A stretch of DNA of 6,982 nt from SIG480 sp045533555 (GTDB lineage Bacteria > Bacillota > Clostridia > Oscillospirales > JAAYXM01): NCBI GenBank assembly GCA_045533555.1, contig JAZSHZ010000018.1:1-6982 (forward strand). Reading direction: 5' to 3'. Shown piece after piece: positions 1 through 5,683 of the stretch; the first letter of the stretch is position 1, and each line of letters begins with the position of its first letter. Both the position numbers and the translations under genes were made by a program. The notes beneath the pieces are model-generated. The model saw only the letters and a program-made list of their open reading frames with translations, ran no database searches and had not been told where the DNA came from.

Positions 1-581
1 TTCGGATAACCGTTGCGATCTCCCACGTCTCCGCTTATCTCCGCCCAGAATTTCTGCGAATGACCGAGGAAGATGAGCTTCGGGAATTTCTGCAATTCCT
101 TTTCAAGGCGCGGAAGTCCGGGGTCATCGATGAGACCATAGTCATTTCCCATATTGCCTATATGGAATGTGAGCGGAAGACCGGATTTTTCAACGTGATA
201 AAAAAGATTTTCAACCATCGGGTCATCAAAATACATATTTGCGCAAATTTCACCGACGCCCTTTGCGCCCTCTTTTTTATAATACTCAAGGAACGGAGTA
301 AAATCCGTGTCGGGAGAGTTATTACCCATTCGCGGGTCAATATTGCAGAACCAGACGAAGGTTTCGGGATATTTGTTTGCGAGCCTGCGGCAATCACCGC
401 TTGTGTTGTAGTGAAAGCAACATTCGGGATTGGAACCGGGAAGAAGAACACCGAATTCGATTCCCATCTTATCATACATCGCGCGAAGCTCTTCAGGAGT
501 AGCGTAATTTGAGCCGTCAAAACGAGGCATATCATCCTCCCATGATGTATGAACGTGTATGTCAATTTTCTTTACTAACAT
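1..581 (-). CDS. Amidohydrolase-2 family metal-dependent hydrolase (partial, C-terminus beyond window)
   Basis: Reading the minus strand from the ATG at 581-579 gives 193 residues with no stop before the left edge. The start is supported by a GAGGTGA ribosome binding site about seven bases upstream. The protein opens with the IDIHVH metal-binding motif (H9, H11) that follows the first strand of amidohydrolase TIM barrels. It continues with GVGEI (E111), LTFHIGN (H140) and FLGHS (H174), which fit the further metal ligands of the amidohydrolase-2 family (ACMSD/aminocarboxymuconate-semialdehyde decarboxylase-like). The final catalytic aspartate would lie beyond the window. Family members are cytoplasmic hydrolases or decarboxylases acting on small carboxylated or cyclic substrates; the substrate cannot be told here. 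It lies just downstream of two tRNA genes on the same strand and has its own candidate promoter. The family call is firm, the specific activity unknown. Confidence 0.88.
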   Translation of the reverse strand, partial: MLVKKIDIHVHTSWEDDMPRFDGSNYATPEELRAMYDKMGIEFGVLLPGSNPECCFHYNTSGDCRRLANKYPETFVWFCNIDPRMGNNSPDTDFTPFLEYYKKEGAKGVGEICANMYFDDPMVENLFYHVEKSGLPLTFHIGNMGNDYGLIDDPGLPRLEKELQKFPKLIFLGHSQKFWAEISGDVGDRNGYP

Positions 582-603
582 AATAAATCACCTCATGGAA
601 AAT

Positions 604-632
604 ATTATATTTCAGTTTGCTCGTTTTGGCAA
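604..632 (-). promoter_or_regulatory. Sigma-A-type promoter for the amidohydrolase gene
   Basis: On the minus strand a -35 TTGCCA (627-632) is followed after exactly 17 bases by a perfect -10 TATAAT (604-609). The start of transcription would fall near 597, leaving a leader of only about 16 bases that contains little more than the ribosome binding site. The promoter sits in the gap between the end of tRNA-Gly and the coding region, so the gene may be expressed independently of the tRNAs. No terminator is visible between tRNA-Gly and this promoter, so read-through from the tRNA promoter is also possible. Confidence 0.72.
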
Positions 633-643
633 TCGTTTTTTGT

Positions 644-717
644 TGGAGCGGGTAAAGGGAATCGAACCCTCCTCTCAAGCTTGGGAAGCTTGCATTCTAC
701 CGATGAACTATACCCGC
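644..717 (-). tRNA. tRNA-Gly (anticodon CCC)
   Basis: The minus strand folds as a complete 74-nt tRNA. The acceptor stem is GCGGGTA/TACCCGC (711-717 with 648-654), followed by discriminator T and an encoded CCA (644-646). The anticodon stem is CAAGC/GCTTG with the seven-base loop TTCCCAA, giving anticodon CCC at 683-685, which reads GGG glycine codons. The T arm is GAGGG/CCCTT around the TTCGATT loop. It is the second tRNA of a two-gene minus-strand cluster, 33 bases downstream of tRNA-Thr. All arms are intact. Confidence 0.97.
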
Positions 718-725
718 AAATGAAA

Positions 726-748
726 ACGCACAGCATGGCGCTGTGCGT
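726..748 (-). terminator. Hairpin between the two tRNA genes, terminator-like or processing element
   Basis: A perfect 9-bp stem, ACGCACAGC (726-734) with GCTGTGCGT (740-748), closes a five-base loop. It occupies almost the whole gap between the CCA end of tRNA-Thr (751) and the 5' end of tRNA-Gly (717). On the transcribed minus strand the stem is followed by TTTTCATTT, an interrupted U-rich tract that runs up to tRNA-Gly. It could be a partial intrinsic terminator that sets the Thr:Gly ratio, or a structural spacer for RNase processing. Stem and position are certain; the role is inferred. Confidence 0.6.
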
Positions 749-750
749 CT

Positions 751-826
751 TGGAGCTGATGAGCGGACTTGAACCGCTGACCTGCTGATTACGAATCAGC
801 TGCTCTACCGACTGAGCCACATCAGC
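751..826 (-). tRNA. tRNA-Thr (anticodon CGT)
   Basis: The minus strand gives a complete 76-nt tRNA with acceptor stem GCTGATG/CATCAGC (820-826 with 755-761), discriminator T and encoded CCA (751-753). The D arm has the usual GGCTCAGTCGGTAGAGC pattern. The anticodon stem is GCTGA/TCAGC with loop TTCGTAA, giving anticodon CGT at 791-793, which reads ACG threonine codons. The T arm is AGCGG/CCGCT around TTCAAGT. It is the first gene after the tRNA promoter at 851-879 and is followed directly by the inter-tRNA hairpin. Confidence 0.97.
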
Positions 827-850
827 ATATGTTCCTGAAGAACAGAGATT

Positions 851-879
851 ATTATAATACAAAAATCCGATTCCGTCAA
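851..879 (-). promoter_or_regulatory. Strong sigma-A promoter for the tRNA-Thr/tRNA-Gly cluster
   Basis: On the minus strand a -35 TTGACG (874-879) is separated by 17 bases from a perfect -10 TATAAT (851-856). Transcription would start near 844, about 18 bases before tRNA-Thr. Directly upstream of the -35 (about 884-910) is an A/T-rich stretch with A and T runs that resembles an UP element, as expected for a strongly expressed stable RNA promoter. Confidence 0.85.
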
Positions 880-1008
880 CGGGAAATTCAAAAAAATTTG
901 AAAATTATTTCCCGCAGGATTGCCTGTGAAACTTATTTACTGTCAATATAGTATGTTTCGACGAGTTTTTTTATTTTATCGATATGAAAATTTGTTGCAT
1001 TTCCTCCC

Positions 1009-1037
1009 TTGATAAAAAGAATAATATATGTTATGAT
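1009..1037 (+). promoter_or_regulatory. Sigma-A promoter for the prs-kdgK-dehydrogenase operon
   Basis: TTGATA (1009-1014), a 17-base spacer and TATGAT (1032-1037) form a near-consensus promoter. Predicted initiation is near 1044, which leaves a leader of about 52 bases before the ATG at 1096. No equally good promoter was seen in the two later intergenic gaps of the operon. Confidence 0.75.
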
Positions 1038-1040
1038 ATA

Positions 1041-1063
1041 AAAGAACTCGTACGGAGTTTTTT
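1041..1063 (+). other. Hairpin at the predicted 5' end of the operon mRNA
   Basis: AAAGAACTC (1041-1049) pairs with GAGTTTTTT (1055-1063) around a GTACG loop, with one G-T wobble. Since transcription is predicted to start near 1044, the stem would lie at the extreme 5' end of the mRNA, a position that often protects against decay. It is rich in A-T pairs, with only two G-C pairs beside the loop, so it is weak as a terminator even though it ends in six T residues. Confidence 0.35.
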
Positions 1064-1095
1064 GAAACAATTTAAAAGAAAAGGGGATAAGTATA

Positions 1096-2280
1096 ATGCC
1101 AAGTACATTCAGCGCCGCACCGGATGATAAGATACCTTATGCTCCGATAGGTCTCATTACGCTTGACAGCTGCAAAGAGCTCGGCAACCTCGTCGATGCC
1201 AACCTCGTAACGCAGCGCCGCTACAATGTCGAAAACGGAACTGTTCCGCTTCACTTCCCGGCATATCTTCGCGATTCCTATTGCATCGATCATGCAACGC
1301 CGAGATTTGCATCGGGCGAAGGTAAGGCTGTTCTTAAGGAAACAGTCCGCGGCTATGATATATATATCCTTGCGGATATAAGCAATTACAGTTGTACATA
1401 TAAAATGTATAACATGGAGTGCCATATGAGCCCCGATGATATCTTCCAGGATATCAAGCGCGTCATCGCTGCTATCGGCGGTAAGGCAAGACGTATCAAC
1501 GTTATTATGCCGCTTCTCTATGAGAGCCGTCAGCACAGAAAGACGGGCAGAGAATCTCTCGACTGCGCTCTCGCGCTTCAGGAGCTTGAGCATCTCGGAG
1601 TTGAAAATATCATCACGTTTGATGCGCATGACCCGCGTGTGCAGAATGCAATCCCGCTCATCGGTTTTGAAAATGTCAGACCGACATATCAGATAATCAA
1701 AGCCCTCATCCGCTCGACGCCCGATATCAAGATTGATAAGGAACATATGCTCGTCGTCAGCCCCGATGAAGGCGGAATGAGCCGAAGCCTCTATTTTGCA
1801 AGCATGCTCGGCCTCAACGTCGGTATGTTCTATAAGCGCCGCGACTATACAAGAATCGTCAACGGCAAGAACCCGATCATAAGCCACGAGTTCCTCGGTG
1901 AATCCGTTGAAGGAAAAGACGTCTTCATTCTTGACGATATGATTTCCTCCGGCGAGTCCGTCATCGATATCGCATATGAGCTCAAGAAGAGAAAGGCGAA
2001 GAGAATCTTCGTCGGCGTTACCTTCGGTCTCTTCACGGAAGGTGCAAAATCCTTCAACAAGGCATATGAGGACGGCGCGATAACAAAGGTATTCTCGACA
2101 AACCTTAACTACAGAACAGAAGAAATCCTCAATGCACCGTGGTATGAGAATGTTGATATGTCCAAGTTCCTCGCCCTCATTATGGATACGATGAACCACG
2201 ATATCTCCATAACATCTCTCCTCAGCCCGGTAGACAAGATCAAGAAGATCCTCGAGGAGCACAGAAAAGAAGTTCAGTAA
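1096..2280 (+). CDS. prs: Ribose-phosphate pyrophosphokinase (PRPP synthetase), divergent long form
   Basis: This cytoplasmic enzyme family converts ribose 5-phosphate and ATP to PRPP and AMP for nucleotide, histidine and tryptophan synthesis. Recognisable motifs, in order, are the catalytic flexible-loop equivalent YESRQHRKTGRESL (142-155), the ribose-phosphate region FDAHDPRVQNA (175-185, H178), VVSPDEGGMSRS (220-231), and the PRPP-binding loop VFILDDMISSGESV (276-289). At 394 residues it is longer than the usual 310-320. The extra length is an N-terminal extension, an insertion around 248-264 (YKRRDYTRIVNGKNPI region) and a C-terminal tail. The flexible loop reads RQHRK where classical enzymes have RQDRK. 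The start follows an AAGGGGAT ribosome binding site at 1081-1088. It is the first gene of the operon, 53 bases before kdgK. The family is secure; it could be a second, specialised paralogue. Confidence 0.88.
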   Translation: MPSTFSAAPDDKIPYAPIGLITLDSCKELGNLVDANLVTQRRYNVENGTVPLHFPAYLRDSYCIDHATPRFASGEGKAVLKETVRGYDIYILADISNYSCTYKMYNMECHMSPDDIFQDIKRVIAAIGGKARRINVIMPLLYESRQHRKTGRESLDCALALQELEHLGVENIITFDAHDPRVQNAIPLIGFENVRPTYQIIKALIRSTPDIKIDKEHMLVVSPDEGGMSRSLYFASMLGLNVGMFYKRRDYTRIVNGKNPIISHEFLGESVEGKDVFILDDMISSGESVIDIAYELKKRKAKRIFVGVTFGLFTEGAKSFNKAYEDGAITKVFSTNLNYRTEEILNAPWYENVDMSKFLALIMDTMNHDISITSLLSPVDKIKKILEEHRKEVQ

Positions 2281-2333
2281 AATTTAGCCTGAAAGGCGAA
2301 AAAATAAAAATAATTTAAAGGAGCGAATCCATC

Positions 2334-3362
2334 ATGGCAAAAGTAGTAACATTCGGCGAAATCATGCTCAGACTCAAATCCCCGGGTCTCGAGAGATTTT
2401 TCCAGTCCCCGGCATTTGAAGCAACCTTCGGCGGCGGCGAGGCAAACGTTGCAGTCTCCCTTGCTAACTATGGCATGGAGTCTTCTTTCGTAACAGCTCT
2501 CCCGGCAAACGCAATCGGCGATGCTTGCGTTGCAGACGTCCGTTCTTTCGGCGTTGACACGAAGGACATCATCCGCACAAACGGCAGAATGGGTATCTAT
2601 TACCTCGAGACAGGTGCAAACCAGCGCGCTTCCAAGGTCGTTTATGACCGCGAGTTCTCCGCTATCGCACTTGCAAAGCCCGGCGATTTCGATTGGGAAA
2701 AGATTTTTGACGGCGCAACATGGTTCCACATCACAGGTATCACTCCGGCTATCTCCGAGTCCGCTGCAGAGCTCGCTCTCGAGTCTGTCAAGGCTGCTCA
2801 GAAGCTTGGTGTAACTGTTTCCTGCGACTTCAACTTCCGCAAGAACCTCTGGAAGTATGGAAAGTCCGCTCCGGAAGTTATGTGCGAGCTCGTTAAGTAT
2901 GTTGATGTCGGTATCGCAAACGAGGAAGACTGCCAGAAGTCCCTCGGCATCACTGTTGATGTCAAGGTTGAGGACGGCGTTCTCGATACAGCTAAGTATG
3001 AGGCTCTTGCTCGCAAGGTTCTCGCTGAGTACCCGAACATGAAGACTCTTGCTATCACTCTTCGTGAGTCCAAGAGCGCAGACACAAACGGCTGGTCCGC
3101 TTGCCTCTGCGACAGAGATAACTTCTATCTCTCCAGAAAGTACCTCATCACCGATATCGTTGACCGTGTCGGCGGCGGTGACTCCTTCTCCGGCGGGCTT
3201 ATCTACGGTCTCAACAACTATGAGAACAAGGAAGATGCTCTCAACTTCGCAGTTGCTGCATCCTGCCTCAAGCACTCCATCATGGGCGACTACAACCGCG
3301 CAACTCTCTCCGAAGTCAAGGCTCTTATGGGTGGCGACGGTTCCGGCCGTGTTCAGAGATAA
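2334..3362 (+). CDS. kdgK: 2-keto-3-deoxygluconate kinase, PfkB (ribokinase) family
   Basis: The predicted reaction is ATP-dependent phosphorylation of 2-keto-3-deoxygluconate to KDPG, a cytoplasmic step shared by hexuronate and pectin catabolism. The 342 residues show the first PfkB signature GGGEANVAVSLANYG (33-47), a sugar-acid contact region YYLETGANQRASKVVYDR (89-106), DFNFR (165-169), NEED (196-199) and the second signature DRVGGGDSFSGGLI (277-290) with catalytic base D283. The GEANVAVSLANYG and YYLE...QR.SKVVYDR patterns favour KDG kinase over ribokinase or fructokinase. The start follows AAAGGAG at 2317-2323. Codons are strongly C-ending, suggesting high expression. The partner KDPG aldolase is not in the window. 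The next gene follows after 32 bases. Confidence in the family is very high and in the substrate good. Confidence 0.9.
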   Translation: MAKVVTFGEIMLRLKSPGLERFFQSPAFEATFGGGEANVAVSLANYGMESSFVTALPANAIGDACVADVRSFGVDTKDIIRTNGRMGIYYLETGANQRASKVVYDREFSAIALAKPGDFDWEKIFDGATWFHITGITPAISESAAELALESVKAAQKLGVTVSCDFNFRKNLWKYGKSAPEVMCELVKYVDVGIANEEDCQKSLGITVDVKVEDGVLDTAKYEALARKVLAEYPNMKTLAITLRESKSADTNGWSACLCDRDNFYLSRKYLITDIVDRVGGGDSFSGGLIYGLNNYENKEDALNFAVAASCLKHSIMGDYNRATLSEVKALMGGDGSGRVQR

Positions 3363-3394
3363 TTACCTGCTTTTGAAAGGAAGTAAGTTTTAAA

Positions 3395-4480
3395 ATGGCA
3401 TATATTAATTTAAATGTAGATGCTCTCCGCAAATACTGCGAAGACATTTTCGTAAAGCGCGGCTACAGCGCTGAAGACAGCAAGGCGATCACAGATGTTC
3501 TTCTCACTGCTGACCTCTATGGCATTGAGTCCCACGGTGTACAGCGCCTTATCAGATACCACCTCGCAATCGAGGAAGGTTCAATCGTTCCGGATGTTAA
3601 GCCGGAAATCATCCATGAGACTCCGGTTTCTGCAGTTATCGATGCTCCGCGCTCGATGGGTCAGGTCGTTGCTAAGAAGGCAATGGAAATGGCTATCGAG
3701 AAGGCAAAGAAGGTCGGTTTCGGCGTTGTCTGTGTCAAGGGCTCGAACCACTATGGTATCGCAGGCTACTACACACAGATGGCTGCAGATGCAGATATGA
3801 TCGGTGTCAGCATGACAAACACGGAAGCTATCGCTATCCCGACATACGGCAAGAAGGCTATGCTCGGAACAAGCCCGATCGCTGTTGCTATGCCGGCTGA
3901 TCCGGTTGACTTCTGGTTCGATGCTGCAACAACAGTTATCACACGCGGCAAGCTCGAAGTTTACAGAAAGAAAGAGCTCCCGCTTCCGCAGGGTTGGGTT
4001 GCAGATGAGAACGGCGCAGACTGTGATGATGCAGATCGCGTTCTTAAGAACATCATCGGCAAGCTCGGCGGCGGTATATTCCCGCTCGGCGGCTTCTCCG
4101 AAGAGACAGGCTCCCTCAAGGGCTATGGCTTCGGAATCATCGTTGAGCTCTTCACAGCTATCGCTACGGGCGGAACAACTTCTCCGCACGTCAAGAACAG
4201 CGGTAACGCTGACACATCCTTCTGCCTTATGGCTATTGACTACGGCATATTCGGCGACAAGAAGGAAATGAAGGCTCGTATGTCCAACCTTCTCCAGGAG
4301 CTCCGTGAGAGCCCGAAGGCTGACGGTCACGACAGAATTTACACACACGGTGAAAAGGAAGTCGAGTCCAAGGCACAGAAGCTTATCGACGGTGTCCCGG
4401 TCAACGAGAAGACACTCAAGGAGCTCCGCGAAATCGGTGCATCCCAGGGTCTCAACTTCGACGACTACTTCACACTCTAA
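3395..4480 (+). CDS. Ldh_2 (malate/L-lactate dehydrogenase-type) NAD(P)H-dependent oxidoreductase
   Basis: This belongs to the malate/L-lactate/ureidoglycolate/2,3-diketogulonate dehydrogenase family, cytoplasmic enzymes that interconvert 2-hydroxy and 2-oxo acids with a nicotinamide cofactor. The 361 residues carry the family landmarks DLYGIESHGVQRL (40-52, H47), SNHYGIAGYY (117-126, catalytic H119), SMTNTEAIAIPTYGKKAMLGTSPIAVAMPA (139-168, cofactor side), DAATTVITRGK (176-186) and LKGYGFGIIVELF (241-253). Length fits the family. The start follows AAAGGAAG at 3376-3383. It is the last gene of the operon, directly after kdgK and before a strong terminator, so a substrate among sugar-acid intermediates is plausible. 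YiaK-like 2,3-diketogulonate reductase, malate or lactate dehydrogenase and related activities cannot be separated by eye. Codon use matches kdgK. Confidence 0.87.
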   Translation: MAYINLNVDALRKYCEDIFVKRGYSAEDSKAITDVLLTADLYGIESHGVQRLIRYHLAIEEGSIVPDVKPEIIHETPVSAVIDAPRSMGQVVAKKAMEMAIEKAKKVGFGVVCVKGSNHYGIAGYYTQMAADADMIGVSMTNTEAIAIPTYGKKAMLGTSPIAVAMPADPVDFWFDAATTVITRGKLEVYRKKELPLPQGWVADENGADCDDADRVLKNIIGKLGGGIFPLGGFSEETGSLKGYGFGIIVELFTAIATGGTTSPHVKNSGNADTSFCLMAIDYGIFGDKKEMKARMSNLLQELRESPKADGHDRIYTHGEKEVESKAQKLIDGVPVNEKTLKELREIGASQGLNFDDYFTL

Positions 4481-4493
4481 TAATAAGTAATGC

Positions 4494-4525
4494 AAAAAGC
4501 TCTTTCTTCGGAAAGAGCTTTTTTC
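4494..4525 (+). terminator. Rho-independent terminator with UUCG tetraloop
   Basis: AAAAAGCTCTTTC (4494-4506) pairs perfectly over 13 bp with GAAAGAGCTTTTT (4511-4523) around a C(TTCG)G tetraloop, followed by a T run. It lies 14 bases after the dehydrogenase stop and ends the three-gene operon. The A run on its 5' side would also let it work on the other strand. Confidence 0.95.
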
Positions 4526-4554
4526 TTGTCACTGTAATGGGGCTGTGATATAAT
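4526..4554 (+). promoter_or_regulatory. Sigma-A promoter for the deacetylase-like gene
   Basis: TTGTCA (4526-4531), a 17-base spacer and perfect TATAAT (4549-4554) begin right after the T run of the preceding terminator. Transcription would start near 4561, about 20 bases before the ATG at 4582, so the leader holds little beyond the ribosome binding site. Confidence 0.82.
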
Positions 4555-4581
4555 AAGATCAGGAAAGAAAGGAGAAAGAAT

Positions 4582-5508
4582 ATGAAAAAAACATTCTTTT
4601 ATTTTGATGATGTAATATGGTTGTTTCGTGATCTGACAAGGCAGAAACCAGAATCAATCTTTGATCATTTTTATCTGAAAATCTTTAAGGAAGCACACGA
4701 AAAATATGGTATGAAAGTCCAGATGAATGTGTTTTATCGCACAGATTATTTCTATGGGATGGATGAATTTACACTTGCCGATATGACGGATCGTTATAAG
4801 GAAGAGTTTAAGGCAAACTCCCATTGGCTCAGGTTCGGTTTTCATGCAAAGCAAGAGTTTCCCGATTACCCGCTGATAAATGCAAGCTATGACGATGTGA
4901 TAAAGGATTTTGATAACACCAAACGAGAAATTGTTCGTTTTGCAGGCGAAGAATGTTTTTCTCAAACGGTGTGTTCACATTGGCGCCCTATCAGCAAGGC
5001 AGGGTGCAAGGCATTGACAGATAAGGGTATCCGGCTCATTAACAGTACAGGCGGCGATGTAAGAGAATATGATGGTGATCCCTCATCTCTTCCTTATGGT
5101 CATGCAGAAAGACTTTTGCAAAACAAGCAACCGGAAACAAAACTTTTCACAAGAATCGGATTGAACAGTGCCATATCAAACTCTATTTGCGGATACAATC
5201 ATCTTACGGCAAAACAGCTTGAGGAAACAAATTGTAACTTTAAAGCTATATATGATAAGGAAATCGGTGTATATTTCAAACAACTTTTAACGCACGGTGT
5301 TGTTGTGAATTTAAGTACATTGGAGAATATGGAAGATGAATATCGGAAAATGCTTCAATGTGATTTTGCAACTTTTGGTGGACACGAACAGTATTTTTAT
5401 CCGGATTATTACGGATATCAAAAAGACCATGGAGAAAAACTTCTCAAAGCTTGCGAAATTATGAGAAAAAACGGCTTTGAATTTATATTTGCTGAAGAGT
5501 TGGTTTAG
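4582..5508 (+). CDS. Putative NodB-fold / polysaccharide deacetylase-like protein
   Basis: A 308-residue cytoplasmic-looking protein with no signal peptide or membrane segment. I do not recognise a named family with certainty. Features that suggest the deacetylase/glycosidase beta-barrel (NodB-like) superfamily are an early FYFDDV (6-11, D9/D10) at the end of a first strand, WLRFGFHAKQEF (82-93, H88), CSHWRPIS (131-138, H133) where such enzymes carry a histidine and an R-P pair, and a late FGGHEQYF (265-272, H268/E269). Motifs are atypical and the usual HxxxH spacing is not clear, so catalysis is unproved. The start follows AAAGGAG at 4568-4574. It has its own promoter between a terminator upstream and a structured gap downstream. 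Codons are clearly more A/T-ending than in the preceding operon, consistent with lower expression or different ancestry. Confidence 0.55.
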   Translation: MKKTFFYFDDVIWLFRDLTRQKPESIFDHFYLKIFKEAHEKYGMKVQMNVFYRTDYFYGMDEFTLADMTDRYKEEFKANSHWLRFGFHAKQEFPDYPLINASYDDVIKDFDNTKREIVRFAGEECFSQTVCSHWRPISKAGCKALTDKGIRLINSTGGDVREYDGDPSSLPYGHAERLLQNKQPETKLFTRIGLNSAISNSICGYNHLTAKQLEETNCNFKAIYDKEIGVYFKQLLTHGVVVNLSTLENMEDEYRKMLQCDFATFGGHEQYFYPDYYGYQKDHGEKLLKACEIMRKNGFEFIFAEELV

Positions 5509-5559
5509 GCAGAAGAAAAAAGCCTCGTAAACAAAAAATAAAAGGTGAGTATATCCGAG

Positions 5560-5600
5560 AAGGCTCCGGGTTGTAACTTTTTAAGGAGCTTTGCAAAAGC
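5560..5600 (+). other. Alternative hairpins upstream of the terminator
   Basis: AAGGCTCC (5560-5567) can pair with GGAGCTTT (5585-5592), 8 bp with one G-T wobble. The GCTTT part (5588-5592) can instead pair with AAAGC (5596-5600), which belongs to the 5' arm of the following terminator. The three possible stems therefore share segments in the 1:2, 2:3, 3:4 pattern of attenuators. I recognise no known riboswitch or T-box sequence here. The pairing is visible; regulation is inferred, and the 2:3 stem is short. Confidence 0.3.
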
Positions 5601-5632
5601 GATGTGTCTTTTTGATGCACCGCTTTTCTTTT
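5595..5632 (+). terminator. Rho-independent terminator between deacetylase-like and HAD genes
   Basis: AAAAGCGATGTGTC (5595-5608) pairs with GATGCACCGCTTTT (5614-5627) around a TTTTT loop. There are 13 pairs, with one A-C mismatch and two G-T wobbles, followed by TTTTCTTTTC. It ends about 120 bases after the stop of the deacetylase-like gene and about 50 bases before the HAD start. Confidence 0.72.
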
Positions 5633-5643
5633 CGTTTTGTGTG

Positions 5644-5652
5644 TGCTATAAT
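5644..5652 (+). promoter_or_regulatory. Extended -10 promoter for the HAD gene
   Basis: TGC directly precedes a perfect TATAAT (5647-5652), an extended -10 arrangement. The position 17 bases upstream (5624-5629) holds only TTTTCT, inside the terminator T tract, so the -35 is poor and the extended -10 would have to compensate. Transcription would begin near 5659, 25 bases before the ATG at 5684. Confidence 0.6.
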
Positions 5653-5683
5653 TGATGCATACAGAATGTGGAGAGGAAACAAT

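Noticed and set aside
60..565. Open frames on both strands over the amidohydrolase region (60-512 plus, 158-565 minus)
   Set aside because: The correct minus-strand frame starts at 581 and shows HxH, FHIGN and GHS motifs with a good ribosome binding site; the others are shadows.
605..862. 85-codon minus-strand open frame
   Set aside because: It runs through both tRNA genes; the SVEQLIRNQQVSGSSPL-type peptide is a well-known false translation of tRNA sequence.
2287..2297. GCCT-GAA-AGGC hairpin between prs and kdgK
   Set aside because: The stem has only four pairs and is followed by A-rich, not T-rich, sequence on the transcribed strand, so it is not a credible terminator.
1072..4495. Three long minus-strand open frames (about 396, 333 and 304 codons) antisense to the operon
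   Set aside because: Each mirrors a well-recognised plus-strand enzyme. They arise because codon bias avoids TTA, CTA and TCA. Their translations are Cys/Glu/Asp-rich and match no family, and they lack ribosome binding sites.
5545..5650. Short GTG-started frame in the gap before the HAD gene, possible leader peptide
   Set aside because: There is no ribosome binding site before the GTG, the peptide shows no codon run or known motif, and it overlaps structured terminator sequence.
5591..5683. N-terminal extension of the HAD protein from the ATG at 5591
   Set aside because: These 31 codons cover the terminator and the extended -10, lack a ribosome binding site and precede the natural HAD N-terminus by a non-conserved stretch.
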